From positions 120,741 to 184,740 of the forward strand of contig NZ_JAAFGZ010000009.1 of NCBI RefSeq assembly GCF_010365105.1: a DNA stretch of 64,000 bases, in the 5' to 3' direction. The notes beneath the pieces were generated by a model, which was not told where the DNA came from, did no database searches, and was given only the letters and a program-made list of their open reading frames with translations. The DNA is from Polaromonas sp. Its GTDB lineage: Bacteria; Pseudomonadota; Gammaproteobacteria; Burkholderiales; Burkholderiaceae_C. This document shows, piece by piece, positions 33,035-42,853 of the stretch. How positions within the stretch are numbered: the first letter of the stretch is position 1; the number at the start of each line of letters is the position of its first letter. The position numbers were made by a program, and so were the translations under genes.

Positions 33035-34291
33035 TTATCTGGAGGGTTGACCGTTTGATCGAGTCAAAGCGACAAGCTGAATCTGCCACGCCAGCAGCAG
33101 CCCGACAGCGCAGCAAACCGAGGTGACCCAGCCGGTCCATTGCCAGCCCCCGGCCTGCACCGCCACCCAGGCTACCAGGGGCGGACCGGCGAACTGGCCC
33201 AGGGCCGACAACTGCTGGACCCAGCCCACCGTGGTCGAGACGGTATTGCCGCTGGGCGCCAGCCTGATCGCCAGGCTGAACAGGGTCGCCGGGATCAGGC
33301 CGCCCACCATCGAGAACATCAGCACGCCGGTGTATTGCAGCAGCGGATGCGCCGTGGCGCCGAACGCCAGCAACGCGCCGCCCGCCATCGCAAGGAATCC
33401 GGCCACCAGCAGCTTATACGGCTGTGCTCCGCGCCCCAGCCAGCGGCCCGCCGCAAGGTTACCCACGATATTGACCGCTGCCGCACCCGCTGTAAGCCAG
33501 GCGGCGCTGCTGCCGGGCAAGCCGGCCTGCGCGTAGATCGAAGGCAGGAAACCGATCACCGCCAGCCATTGACCTGAATACATGGCGAAGGTCAGCGCCA
33601 TCAACCAGACGGCGCGCGAACGCAGGGTCAGGCCCAGCAGGCTGCGGTTCGAAAAATGCATGGCGCCGCCTTGCTGCGCTGGGACGGTGGGCTGTTGACG
33701 GGGCGGGTCTGCAGGCAGGCGCCAGCGCACGAGCAGCGCCAGCATGACCGCCAGCGCGCCCAGCAGCCACCACCAGATCCGCCAGCCCCATGCCGGCGCG
33801 CCCAGCTGCATCACCGACGGCCCGAGCAGCAAGGCCAGCGACGCACCGAGGGGCATGTAGGCGCCCCAGACGCCGAGCATGCCGTTGAGGCGCTCAGGCG
33901 GAACCAGCCGGCGCACCAGTCCGGGCGCGGGCAGCACGACCCACAAAAACCCCAGGCCTTCCAGAGCGCGCGTTGCCAGCAGCCAGGCGGCGCCATTCGC
34001 CATTCCGCCGAGCGCACTGGCGCATCCAAGCACCACCAGCCCGCCGACCATGCTGCGCTTGAGGCCGATGCGCTGCACCGCCAGGCCGGTGAGCAGCCCG
34101 AGTGTCATGCCGGCCAGTTGCACCAGCGACAGCAAAAAACCGGCCTGCAGCAGCGAAATGCCCAGCACGTCGCGAAGCACCGGCAAGGCCGGCGGCAGCT
34201 TGCCGACATGCAGGGCTGCCACCACGCCCGCCGCAATCACATAACGGGCAGCGCGCAGCTCGTGGGCAGTATCAGGGGCCAGGGTGCTCAC
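33035..34291 (-). CDS. Major facilitator superfamily transporter (CynX/NimT-like)
   Basis: This 418-residue inner-membrane protein has about twelve hydrophobic segments. The first half contains the MFS-like loop TGLAVQRIGLKRSMVGG between helices 2 and 3. The order of helices and the GKLPPALPVLRDVLGIS opening fit CynX/NimT-type carriers. The substrate cannot be inferred. It ends 187 bases from the binding-protein gene and starts 15 bases after the dgt stop, so it may be co-transcribed with dgt. Confidence 0.88.
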   Translation of the reverse strand: MSTLAPDTAHELRAARYVIAAGVVAALHVGKLPPALPVLRDVLGISLLQAGFLLSLVQLAGMTLGLLTGLAVQRIGLKRSMVGGLVVLGCASALGGMANGAAWLLATRALEGLGFLWVVLPAPGLVRRLVPPERLNGMLGVWGAYMPLGASLALLLGPSVMQLGAPAWGWRIWWWLLGALAVMLALLVRWRLPADPPRQQPTVPAQQGGAMHFSNRSLLGLTLRSRAVWLMALTFAMYSGQWLAVIGFLPSIYAQAGLPGSSAAWLTAGAAAVNIVGNLAAGRWLGRGAQPYKLLVAGFLAMAGGALLAFGATAHPLLQYTGVLMFSMVGGLIPATLFSLAIRLAPSGNTVSTTVGWVQQLSALGQFAGPPLVAWVAVQAGGWQWTGWVTSVCCAVGLLLAWQIQLVALTRSNGQPSR

Positions 34292-34306
34292 CGCCAGCCT
34301 GACGGG

Positions 34307-35515
34307 TCAGGCAGGAAAAATCGCATGGCCCATGAGCCGCTCATGCTCTTTGCCGGCAAAGCGGTCGGTCATGCCGGCGATGTAGTCGGCCACCACGCGT
34401 TCTGGTTTTGCACTGGCGGCCTGCGGACTGTCGCTGCCGTCAAAGCGGTCGAAACGCTCGATATGCGCCTGCGGCATCTGCGCCGGGTCGGCCATGTAGG
34501 CCGCGAACAGGTCTCTCACAACCTGCTGGGCGGCCTGCGTGGTATGCACCACCTGCGGATGACGGTATAGATTTTGTAGCAGGAAGCGCTTGAGGGACTT
34601 GGACTGCAAGGCCATTTGATCCGAAAAACAGACCAGGCCCGCGTGCTGGCGAACCGCCTGGACATCGGCCGGCGCAGACTGCGCAAGCGCCCGCCCGGTG
34701 GCATCGATGACATCGTAAACCTGGGCGCTGAGCATGCGCCGTATGGTTTCAAACAGCAGGCGCCGGCCCTGCAGCCGGGGGTAGACGGCCAGCGTTTCGC
34801 GCCGGTAGCGACTGAACAGCGGCACGTCCTCCAGTTGCTCCAGGCTCAGCAGGCCAGAGCGCACGCCGTCGTCCATGTCGTGGGCGTTGTAGGCGATTTC
34901 ATCGGCCAGATTCGCCAGCTGCGCTTCCAGGCTGGGTTGCCGCCAGGCCGGCTCAATGCCGGGCTGGTCAACAAACCGGCGGGCCACGCCGCCCGGCTCC
35001 CGGGCTTCGATATGCCGCGCGTTGCGCTTCGAGCAGTGTTTCAAAATGCCTTCACGCGTCTCGAACGTCAGGTTCAGGCCGTCGTGGTCCGGATAACGCT
35101 CTTCCAGCACATCGACCACGCGCAGGCTTTGCAGGTTGTGCTCGAAGCCGGCGCTGCCAGGGTTGTGGTTCTTCAGGCAGTCATTGAGCGCATCCTGGCC
35201 GGCATGGCCGAAAGGCGTGTGGCCCAAGTCGTGCGCCAGGGCAATCGCCTCGACCAGATCTTCATTGAGTTGCAGGGTACGGGCAATGGAGCGGCCCAGT
35301 TGCGCCACCTCCAGAGAATGCGTCAGCCGGGTGCGGAACAGGTCGCCTTCGTGGTTCAGGAATACCTGGGTCTTGTAGACCAGTCGGCGAAACGCGGTCG
35401 AATGCACGATGCGGTCGCGGTCGCGCTGGAAGTCCGAGCGCGTCGGCGCCACCGGCTCGGGAATGCGGCGGCCGCGCGACCGGGCCGGATCACAGGCGTA
35501 GGTAGCCAGAGTCAT
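34307..35515 (-). CDS. dgt: Deoxyguanosinetriphosphate triphosphohydrolase-like protein
   Basis: This HD-domain dNTP triphosphohydrolase has 402 residues. The metal ligands are visible in RLTHSLEVAQ and ALAHDLGHTPFGHAGQ (HD pair) and a later Asp in ADEIAYNAHDMDDG. The N-terminal region RSDFQRDRDRIVHSTAFRRLVYKTQV is the family signature. The shorter length fits the dGTPase-like group rather than the E. coli hexamer of about 505 residues. Repeat A copy 7 separates it from aroB. Confidence 0.95.
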   Translation of the reverse strand: MTLATYACDPARSRGRRIPEPVAPTRSDFQRDRDRIVHSTAFRRLVYKTQVFLNHEGDLFRTRLTHSLEVAQLGRSIARTLQLNEDLVEAIALAHDLGHTPFGHAGQDALNDCLKNHNPGSAGFEHNLQSLRVVDVLEERYPDHDGLNLTFETREGILKHCSKRNARHIEAREPGGVARRFVDQPGIEPAWRQPSLEAQLANLADEIAYNAHDMDDGVRSGLLSLEQLEDVPLFSRYRRETLAVYPRLQGRRLLFETIRRMLSAQVYDVIDATGRALAQSAPADVQAVRQHAGLVCFSDQMALQSKSLKRFLLQNLYRHPQVVHTTQAAQQVVRDLFAAYMADPAQMPQAHIERFDRFDGSDSPQAASAKPERVVADYIAGMTDRFAGKEHERLMGHAIFPA

Positions 35516-35524
35516 GGTTTATGC

Positions 35525-35583
35525 ATCAAAAAGGCCAATTGCGCATCATCCACGGGCACAAGCAGCTATTAATTTCATAGTAG
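35525..35583 (-). repeat. Dispersed palindromic repeat A, copy 7
   Basis: Reverse-strand reading gives CTATGAAATTAATAGC, TGCTTGTGCCCG and GCGCAATTGGCC. It fills the 85-base gap between aroB and dgt, within a probable operon. Confidence 0.7.
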
Positions 35584-35600
35584 ATTGCCTCGCCCGGTGC

Positions 35601-36722
35601 TCAGGCGCAGCACAGGTCGATGACTTCGCGCACCAGCGCATCGGGTGCGGCGCACACAGCCGCTTTGCCGGGGCCGTCAATCACCACGAAACGAATCTCG
35701 CCCGCTTCGGATTTCTTGTCCACGCGCATCAGGTCGAGGTAGCGGCCGGCGTTGTCTGCGCTTGAGAGCACCGGCCCTTTGACTGGAAGTCCGGCGCGCT
35801 TGATCAGCGTGCTCAAGCGACCGACAAAAGCCGCATCCACTTTGCCCAGCCGCTGCGACAGATGCGCCGCCATCACCATGCCGCAACCGACACCCTCGCC
35901 GTGCAGCCATTTGCCGTAGCCCAAGCCGGACTCGATCGCATGGCCAAAGGTGTGGCCGAAATTCAAAATCGCCCGCAGGCCCGACTCGCGCTCGTCCTGG
36001 CCGACGACCCAGGCCTTGATCTCGCAGCTGCGCTGGATGGCGTGCGCCAGCGCGGCGGGCTCCTTGGCCAGCAGCGCATCGAGGTTCACTTCCAGCCAGT
36101 CGAGGAAGCCCATGTCGGCAATCGGCCCGTACTTGATGACCTCGGCCAGGCCGGCACTCAGTTCACGGTCAGGCAAGGTCTGGAGCGCATCCAGGTCGCA
36201 CACCACAAGCTGCGGCTGGTAGAACGCGCCTATCATGTTCTTGCCCAGCGGGTGGTTGATGGCAGTCTTGCCGCCGACCGACGAATCGACCTGCGCCAGC
36301 AGCGTCGTCGGCACCTGCACGAAGGGCACGCCGCGCATGTAGCTGGCGGCCGCAAAGCCGGTCATGTCGCCCACCACGCCGCCGCCCAAGGCAAACAGCA
36401 CGGTCTTGCGGTCGCAGCCGTATTCGAGCAGCGCGTCAAAGATCAGCTGCAGCGTCGGCCAGTCCTTGTGCGCCTCGCCGTCGGGCAGCGTGACCACCAG
36501 CACCCGGGCATAGTGCGCGCGCAGGGCTTCGGTCAGTTGCGCCACATACAGAGGTGCCACGGTCGTGTTGGACACCACCAGCGCCGTGGCTGCCTTGGGC
36601 AGATGTTGGTAAGTGTGCGCCAGGCCCAGCAAACCGGTGCCGATCACGATGGGGTAGCTGCGTTCGGCCAGGTTGATCCGGACCTGCGCCGTTGCGGGAG
36701 AAAAAGAAGGATTTGCATGCAT
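35601..36722 (-). CDS. aroB: 3-dehydroquinate synthase
   Basis: AroB converts DAHP to 3-dehydroquinate in the shikimate pathway using NAD and zinc. The product has 373 residues. Conserved blocks are [40 protein letters not shown] and the metal-site region [12 protein letters not shown] start at the ATG at 36722 (MHANPS), although the frame is open 11 codons further up. It follows aroK after 89 bases. Confidence 0.97.
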   Translation of the reverse strand: MHANPSFSPATAQVRINLAERSYPIVIGTGLLGLAHTYQHLPKAATALVVSNTTVAPLYVAQLTEALRAHYARVLVVTLPDGEAHKDWPTLQLIFDALLEYGCDRKTVLFALGGGVVGDMTGFAAASYMRGVPFVQVPTTLLAQVDSSVGGKTAINHPLGKNMIGAFYQPQLVVCDLDALQTLPDRELSAGLAEVIKYGPIADMGFLDWLEVNLDALLAKEPAALAHAIQRSCEIKAWVVGQDERESGLRAILNFGHTFGHAIESGLGYGKWLHGEGVGCGMVMAAHLSQRLGKVDAAFVGRLSTLIKRAGLPVKGPVLSSADNAGRYLDLMRVDKKSEAGEIRFVVIDGPGKAAVCAAPDALVREVIDLCCA

Positions 36723-36811
36723 CACCGAAGTGTAGAGGCACTTTTCGGCAGGCATGGGCAGGTGGCTTTTTTACGCGGTGTTGAGAGTCAACACGGCTGG
36801 GTGACGCGGCG

Positions 36812-37363
36812 TCACGACCCCGGAACGATGCCGGCCAGTTCGAGCTGCATGGCAATCATGTTGACCAGTGTGGACACCGAGGGGCGGCCGGTCTCGATGA
36901 CGAAATGCGCAGTTTCGCGGTAGAGCGGATCGCGCTGGGCATACAGGTCGCGCAACCGGCCAAGGGGATCGGCCACCTGCAGCAGGGGGCGGCTGACATC
37001 ATGCCGAAGCCGGCGAAAGAGTTCTTCGGGTGAAGAACGCAGGTACACCACATGGCCCCGGTCATGCAGGCGCTGGCGATTGGCCGGACGCAGCACCGAC
37101 CCGCCGCCGGTCGAAAGCACCCCGCCCGTGATACCAGTCAGCTCGTCAATGACGGATTCCTCGACATCGCGAAAACTAGCCTCCCCTTCCCGCTCGAAAT
37201 AGTCACGGATGGAGCAGCCGAGGCGCTCCTCGATGACATGGTCGGAGTCAAGAAAGGACAAATGCAGCCGTCGGGCGAGTTGACGCCCGACGGTGGATTT
37301 ACCGGAGCCGGGGAGGCCGACAAGGCTCACATAGACATGCGCACTCGTGGAAATTGCTTGCAC
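36812..37363 (-). CDS. aroK: Shikimate kinase
   Basis: AroK phosphorylates shikimate. The 183-residue P-loop kinase has Walker [10 protein letters not shown] (about residues 16-24), the DSD shikimate site in [10 protein letters not shown], the [16 protein letters not shown] block and the GGG motif in [10 protein letters not shown]. In many betaproteobacteria it directly follows pilQ; here a large lipoprotein gene intervenes, ending 13 bases upstream. Confidence 0.97.
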   Translation of the reverse strand: MQAISTSAHVYVSLVGLPGSGKSTVGRQLARRLHLSFLDSDHVIEERLGCSIRDYFEREGEASFRDVEESVIDELTGITGGVLSTGGGSVLRPANRQRLHDRGHVVYLRSSPEELFRRLRHDVSRPLLQVADPLGRLRDLYAQRDPLYRETAHFVIETGRPSVSTLVNMIAMQLELAGIVPGS

Positions 37364-37376
37364 TCAAAAATTCCAA

Positions 37377-39455
37377 TCAGGGCACCGTTACATCAAACGA
37401 ACTTTCTTTTGTACCGCTGCCGCCAGATACGCTGGCCTTGAACCTGATAATTTCCCCCCCCGAACAAGACTCCAAGGTGGCAGTATGAATAGTCGGCTCT
37501 GACGTGCTTCCGATTTGCGAGCCTTCCAGCGTTCCCTTGCAGTCACTGGTGCTAGGAATCACCGAAACGCTTAAGCCTGCATCTGCCGGAAGAGGGTTGC
37601 CATCATAGTCAGCCAACTGCACCGTGATAGCAGCCTTAGATTTAAATAGCACTTGTGTCTGATATCGGCTGGGTATTGTTGAGTCATAAGCCCCTGGCTG
37701 GCCAATTTCACCGCCGGAAAATACGATCACGATCTGGCGGCGAACCTTGGTGAAGCCATCCCACTGGTTGTTGCAGGTAGCTACGACGGAAAGCCCGACA
37801 TTGGAATTGGCAGGACAAGTCTTGTCCCCTGTAGCGCCAGCGGGCATAGGATAAAAAGATTCGCCCTCGTTGGTGCCAGTCACCAGATTGGTATAAGCAC
37901 TGACGAATGCACCACTTTCATCCTTATCGATATAAGGCGAACCCAAGTCTTCAAAGAGTTCGCCAATATCGTAGCGATTGTTGTAAATACCAGTGACAGG
38001 ATCAGGCTTGTCAACGAAAGATTCTTCACCATCTGTATAAGCGATTACGGTCACACGACCAGGGCGCGGGTCGCCGCCCAGTGCTTTTGAGCCCATTGGG
38101 CGGTAGTCCTGCCCGATCAAGCTGACACTGCAACGGCCACTGGCAATAAGGCAACTGCTTTGTCCTGTGGAATTGATTTGCCCCCCCTCACTTACAAAAA
38201 TTATCTTGGTGCCATCGGGCACAGGATTGCCTTGGCGGTCAGCGGCGAATACGGAAATATCCACTGTATTCCCATTGAACTTGCTCGTGAAGTAGCCGCC
38301 AGCGTAAAAGTTGAACTTTGAGGCAGAGATATCGAAAAACCGTTGTGTAGGCAATCCCGTCTGCACAGTCAGCAAGTTGGACAATGTAAAAATTCCGGCA
38401 TTAGGCGCATCAAGTGCGGCGCGGACTTGGACAGTGGTGGGTAACGTGCCTGCACATACAGAAAAGGAGGCAATGCCATCGGGGCCAGATATTACGCTGG
38501 AGGGTGATCCACAGAAGTTGATGCCGCCATCGATGTTAGTCAAGCTGGCATTGACCTTGACACCGGAAGTAACTGTCGCGCCGATTGAATCGATTACCTT
38601 GAAACTTACAATTGAAGTGTTAGTGCCTACAGAAGCAGCCTGGTAAATCAATGACGGGGTTGCACTGACAAACTGAAGGCCAGCTATGGGCGGTGCAGTT
38701 ACGGTATAAAACACAGGATTCGAAGATGCGCCAGAAGAAGATGCGCTGATGACACAAGCACCGGTACTACTGGTTTGCACAACAGCTGTCGCATGGCCTG
38801 CATCATCGACCAGTGCGGAGGCAGGTGACACCGCGCCGCATCCAGTGGAAAAAGTCACGGCAACGGAGTTTGAGGCGGCGGCAACACCATTGATCTTGAC
38901 ATCTACACCTACGTTGATCGATTGCCCTTTTTGGACGATCGAAGAAGACACGGACAAGCCGGACAGGGTCACGGTGCCAGGAGTAATTTGCAGATCATAA
39001 CTTTGCGTCAGTGTTGCTGCCTCTACCGTAGCGGCCGCAGTCACCTGCACAGCTCCGGATGAGGTAACTGCGGCAGGAGCAATGCGCATCAACAACACGC
39101 CCGATGCATCTGTCAACTGCGAACTGACATCAGGAACCAATACAGCCTGTGTCGAACCGAGCGTGATTGTTACGCGGGTAAACGCAGCTGCATCACCTGT
39201 GCTTTTTTTCACGACAATTTTGAGAAACTGCGGCTGGGTCTGCGAGAGCAGGCGATTAGTCACCTCATTACCAGAAGCATCTACCAGCGACAATGTTAGG
39301 GTTGGGGCTGACACCGTTGTACCGGTACCGGTGCCCGTACCAGTGCCCGTACCAGTGCCTGTACCAGCAGTAGTTCCCGAACTTCCGCCCCCACCACCGC
39401 ATGCCCCCAAAGCCACAACCAAAGCCGCAGTTGGAAGATATTTCAAAAACTTCAT
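37377..39455 (-). CDS. Large lipoprotein with bacterial Ig-like repeats
   Basis: This 692-residue protein of unknown function has a signal peptide and lipobox LGAC (C19). Next come poly-Gly, a Gly-Thr repeat (residues 31-46) and then several Big_1/invasin-like beta domains: runs with TDASGVLLMRI, VDDAGHATAVV, GPDGIASFSV and RQGNPVPDGTKI mark at least four. A later acidic stretch (YIDKDESGAF) looks like a calcium-binding loop. Base composition is lower in GC than its neighbours (25 of 60 bases G or C at 37621-37680, against 37 of 60 at 36061-36120). It sits 35 bases after pilQ and 13 before aroK, so it should be expressed with the pilus genes. Confidence 0.85.
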   Translation of the reverse strand: MKFLKYLPTAALVVALGACGGGGGSSGTTAGTGTGTGTGTGTGTGTTVSAPTLTLSLVDASGNEVTNRLLSQTQPQFLKIVVKKSTGDAAAFTRVTITLGSTQAVLVPDVSSQLTDASGVLLMRIAPAAVTSSGAVQVTAAATVEAATLTQSYDLQITPGTVTLSGLSVSSSIVQKGQSINVGVDVKINGVAAASNSVAVTFSTGCGAVSPASALVDDAGHATAVVQTSSTGACVISASSSGASSNPVFYTVTAPPIAGLQFVSATPSLIYQAASVGTNTSIVSFKVIDSIGATVTSGVKVNASLTNIDGGINFCGSPSSVISGPDGIASFSVCAGTLPTTVQVRAALDAPNAGIFTLSNLLTVQTGLPTQRFFDISASKFNFYAGGYFTSKFNGNTVDISVFAADRQGNPVPDGTKIIFVSEGGQINSTGQSSCLIASGRCSVSLIGQDYRPMGSKALGGDPRPGRVTVIAYTDGEESFVDKPDPVTGIYNNRYDIGELFEDLGSPYIDKDESGAFVSAYTNLVTGTNEGESFYPMPAGATGDKTCPANSNVGLSVVATCNNQWDGFTKVRRQIVIVFSGGEIGQPGAYDSTIPSRYQTQVLFKSKAAITVQLADYDGNPLPADAGLSVSVIPSTSDCKGTLEGSQIGSTSEPTIHTATLESCSGGEIIRFKASVSGGSGTKESSFDVTVP
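39318..39368 (-). repeat. In-frame tandem repeat encoding Gly-Thr
   Basis: Roughly four imperfect 12-base units (type GTACCAGTGCCC on the forward strand, themselves two hexamers) encode residues 31-46 of the lipoprotein as a Gly-Thr run. Unit length is a multiple of three, so copy changes would alter tether length rather than the frame. Confidence 0.8.
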
Positions 39456-39490
39456 GTCACTCTTTCATTCTTCAAACAATAGTTTTCAAC

Positions 39491-41629
39491 TCAACGCGCA
39501 GCAGCGCGGTCCGTAATCATCTTCGGCGTAATAAACACCAGCATTTCCTGTTTCCGGGATGTCCGTTCGCGGCTCTTGAACAGGTTGCCCAGAACAGGCA
39601 CATCACCCAGCAACGGAACCTTGGTTTCATTGTTCGTTTCTTCCAGCGTGAAGATGCCACCAATCACCACCGTGCCGCCGTTTTCGACCAGCACCTGGGT
39701 CTGAATGTGCTTGGTGTCGATCGCAATGCCGGCGGCGGTGGTTTCGCCGCGGCTATCCTTGTTCACGTCCAGGTCCAGAATGATGTTGCCTTCAGGCGTG
39801 ATCTGCGGCGTGACTTCAAGTTTCAGGTTGGCCTTGCGGAAGGCCAGTGACGTGGCGCCGCTGGAAGTGGCGGTCTGGTAAGGGAATTCGGTGCCCTGCT
39901 CGATCAGCGCCTTGACCTGGTCCGCCGTGACCACGCGCGGGCTGGAAACGATCTTTCCCTTGCCATCGGCTTCAAGCGCTGACAACTCGAGATTCAGGAA
40001 ACGGTTTGCCGCTGCGTTGAAAATCGACACCGCAAACGAAGCAGCGGCGTTGGAAACGCCCAGGGTCGAAGCCGGAAAGTTGACGAAATTGCCGCTGGTA
40101 TCGGCAGCAGTCGCACCGTAGTTGGTGCCCAGCGTGACGTTGGTATTGCCATTTGACAGGGCGCCGGATGCGCCAATCATGCCGCCACCCAGCCTCACGC
40201 CCAAAGACCGTCCAAACGTATCAGACGCCTCGACGATGCGCGCTTCAATCAGCACCTGACGCACGGCAATGTCGAGCTTGCCGATGAAACTTTGCACCTG
40301 CTCCAGCCGGGAAGGAATGTCCGTCACAAACAACTGGTTGGTTCGTGGCTCGGCAATCACGCTGCCGCGGCTGGACAGTATCCGTGCGGCGGTTGCGCCC
40401 GCGCCGCCAGCGGAAATCTGCGCGGCAATTTCACTGGCCTTGGCATAGTTGATCTGGAACGACTGGGTGCGAACCGCCTCCAGGCCCTGGATCGCCACGC
40501 GGGATTCCAGTTCCTGCTTGTCCTTGGCCGCGAGTTCATCCTTGGGAGCAATCAGCAGCACATTGCCGGTTTTGCGCATGCCCAGCGCCTTGGCCTGCAG
40601 GATGATGTCGAGCGCTTGGTCCCATGGCACGTCTTTCAGGCGCAAGGTGACCGATCCGGTAACCGTGTCCGAGGTAACCACATTGAAGTTGGTGAAGTCG
40701 GCAATCACCTGCAGCAGCGAACGGATTTCAATGTTCTGGAAATTCAGTGACAGTTTTTCGCCATTGAAGCCCGTGCCCTGCGTCAGCTTGTCGGGATCCA
40801 CCTTTTGCGGCCGGACTTCGAGCACAAACTGGTTGTCGCTCTGGTAGGCGCTTTGCTCCCACTGGCCGGTGGGTTCGACCACCATACGAACCTTGTCGCC
40901 AACCTGGGAAGTGGTCACGGTTTGCACCGGGGTTCCGAAATCAGTGACATCGAGGCGGCGGCGCAGCCCTTCGGGCAGGGCAGTTTTCAGGAACTCCACC
41001 ACCACGGTCTTGCCCTGCTGGCGAATATCCACACCAACTTCGTTGTTCGGCAGGGCGACCACGATGCGGCCCGCGTTGTTGGGACCACGGCGGAAATCAA
41101 TATCTTTTAGCGGCAGCGTGTCGCGGTTACGGCTTTCGGCAAACACCGGGGCTGCGGCCACCGAAGGCACGGCCACGGCCTGCGAATCCAGAATGATTAA
41201 CAAGGACTTGCCTTGCAGTTCGGCCTTGTAAGCCGTCGGCGTTTTCAGGTTGAGCACCACGCGGGTACGCTCGCCGGCCTGGATCACGTTGGCTGAGCGC
41301 ATGTTGCCCAGGTTGATTTCAATGGCAGAGCGGCCCAGGGAATTGCTGACGCCCTGAAAGTCAAGGGCGATACGCGCCGGCGCCTGAATGCTGAAACCGG
41401 TGGGAACACTGGCCAGCGGTTCTGCCAGTTCGATACGGATGACTTCCGAGCCACCCTGTACCGAGCCCGAAACTGCCTGGATGGAATTTTCTGCCCTTGC
41501 CAGCAGGGGCATGCTGCCGGCCACCACCATCACACCCAGCAATGCGCGACGCACGACACGCCCAAACAAACGCGGCAGACTTTCTTGCGCTCTCGCCTTC
41601 ACTGCCAATTCCGCTGTCTGCTTGTTCAT
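39491..41629 (-). CDS. pilQ: Type IV pilus secretin PilQ
   Basis: PilQ forms the outer-membrane channel through which type IV pili extend. The 712-residue product has a signal peptide (to about residue 47, LLARA), AMIN peptidoglycan-binding regions in the first third, a secretin_N domain in the middle (LNFQNIEIRSLLQVIADFTN) and the secretin core in the last 250 residues ending in VPLLGDVPVLGNLFKSR. The ATG at 41629 has GAGGAAAAG upstream. It overlaps pilP by 4 bases. Confidence 0.97.
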   Translation of the reverse strand: MNKQTAELAVKARAQESLPRLFGRVVRRALLGVMVVAGSMPLLARAENSIQAVSGSVQGGSEVIRIELAEPLASVPTGFSIQAPARIALDFQGVSNSLGRSAIEINLGNMRSANVIQAGERTRVVLNLKTPTAYKAELQGKSLLIILDSQAVAVPSVAAAPVFAESRNRDTLPLKDIDFRRGPNNAGRIVVALPNNEVGVDIRQQGKTVVVEFLKTALPEGLRRRLDVTDFGTPVQTVTTSQVGDKVRMVVEPTGQWEQSAYQSDNQFVLEVRPQKVDPDKLTQGTGFNGEKLSLNFQNIEIRSLLQVIADFTNFNVVTSDTVTGSVTLRLKDVPWDQALDIILQAKALGMRKTGNVLLIAPKDELAAKDKQELESRVAIQGLEAVRTQSFQINYAKASEIAAQISAGGAGATAARILSSRGSVIAEPRTNQLFVTDIPSRLEQVQSFIGKLDIAVRQVLIEARIVEASDTFGRSLGVRLGGGMIGASGALSNGNTNVTLGTNYGATAADTSGNFVNFPASTLGVSNAAASFAVSIFNAAANRFLNLELSALEADGKGKIVSSPRVVTADQVKALIEQGTEFPYQTATSSGATSLAFRKANLKLEVTPQITPEGNIILDLDVNKDSRGETTAAGIAIDTKHIQTQVLVENGGTVVIGGIFTLEETNNETKVPLLGDVPVLGNLFKSRERTSRKQEMLVFITPKMITDRAAAR

Positions 41630-42177
41630 TTCTTTTCCTCTAGAAGCTGTAAAGTCGCTGGCCGCTCTGTCCACTCGCCTGCTGCGTCCTGCACGATTTC
41701 ACGCAATACCACACTGGCTTCGGTCACGGAAGTAATACGGCCATAGTTCTGGCCCAAATAATTGCCGACGCGCACCTGGTAGATCAGGTTGTCAACGCGC
41801 ACCAGCGCCACGGGCCGTCCGGCTTTTGTCAGGCTGCCGACCATGGCCACGCTGTCCAGGGGCGTTGCCTCCAGCGGCTCCTTGCGCCGGCTTAGTTCCG
41901 GTGTGATCAGCGCTGCGTTGGACGTTGCCTGGCTGGAATCACGTTTGAGCGCCTGCACCAGTTTCTGGTTGCTGAAAGGCTCGATCAAACCATCTTGACC
42001 ATAGGTTTGCGGCGTGAATTTGGTCGGTTGCTGCAATGGCGCGATCTTGGGCTGGGTGATGTCGCGCTGGGCATTCATCCATTGCTGCAGTTCTTCCTGA
42101 TCCGATGAACCGCAAGCTGCGAGCACAAGCAGGCTGCAGGCCATGGTCAAGGCAAGGAGTTGTCGAGTGGCGCTCAT
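41626..42177 (-). CDS. pilP: Type IV pilus assembly lipoprotein PilP
   Basis: PilP links the inner-membrane PilMNO complex to PilQ. The 183-residue product has lipobox LAAC (C22), a flexible middle, and a C-terminal HR-like beta domain beginning about residue 95 (PLEATPLDSVAMVGSL and VGNYLGQNYGRI). It overlaps pilO by 4 bases and pilQ by 4 bases. Confidence 0.95.
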   Translation of the reverse strand: MSATRQLLALTMACSLLVLAACGSSDQEELQQWMNAQRDITQPKIAPLQQPTKFTPQTYGQDGLIEPFSNQKLVQALKRDSSQATSNAALITPELSRRKEPLEATPLDSVAMVGSLTKAGRPVALVRVDNLIYQVRVGNYLGQNYGRITSVTEASVVLREIVQDAAGEWTERPATLQLLEEKK

Positions 42178-42851
42178 TTTTTGGCTCCATTGGCCAAAGC
42201 ATTCTTGCGCTGGAGCGCAATTTCTTCACTGTCCAGATAGCGGAAGGTCTTTGCCATGGCGTCCATCACCAGGTTGCCGTCTTTTGCTGGTGTGATGGCA
42301 ATATTGTTCAGCGTCACAATCCGCGAAAGGTTGGCAATATCGGCTGCAAATGCGCCCATGTCGTGGTACTGGCCCGTGACCTTGACCTCGATAGGCAACT
42401 CGGCATAGTAGTCCTTGATAATCACCTGTCCCGGCCGGAACAGTTCGAACTGAAGGCTGCGACCCAGGCCGGCCTGGTTGATGTCGGACAGCAGGGCGTC
42501 CATTTCAGCCTTGCTGGGCAACTGCTTTTCAAGCTGCGTCACATACTGCTGAACCTGTTCACGCTGCTTCCTCAGTGCTTCCAGATTGACAGCCTGCGTC
42601 AGCTTGCCGGTGTAGTCCTGACGGAGCTGGACTTCCTTGGTCTTTTCCGCTGTCAGTTCTTCATCCGCTGCACTGAGCCATACAAACCAGAGCGCCACCA
42701 CCACCGCGACCGTGAGGGCAGCACACAGAAGATAGCGCGGAAAAGACGGCCAGGACGACGGATCGTTCGGGTCCAGGCCGGTGAACTGATTCTGGACACG
42801 GCTTTGGAAGGCAGCAAAATCAAAGGAGGGATTAGTCGGTTTTTTTGCCAT
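42174..42851 (-). CDS. pilO: Type IV pilus inner-membrane protein PilO
   Basis: PilO is the 225-residue partner of PilN. It has a short cytoplasmic N-terminus, one membrane helix (YLLCAALTVAVVVALWFVWL), a periplasmic coiled coil (about residues 70-120) and a ferredoxin-like C-terminal domain. It lies 2 bases after pilN. Confidence 0.94.
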   Translation of the reverse strand: MAKKPTNPSFDFAAFQSRVQNQFTGLDPNDPSSWPSFPRYLLCAALTVAVVVALWFVWLSAADEELTAEKTKEVQLRQDYTGKLTQAVNLEALRKQREQVQQYVTQLEKQLPSKAEMDALLSDINQAGLGRSLQFELFRPGQVIIKDYYAELPIEVKVTGQYHDMGAFAADIANLSRIVTLNNIAITPAKDGNLVMDAMAKTFRYLDSEEIALQRKNALANGAKK

Positions 42852-42853
42852 GA

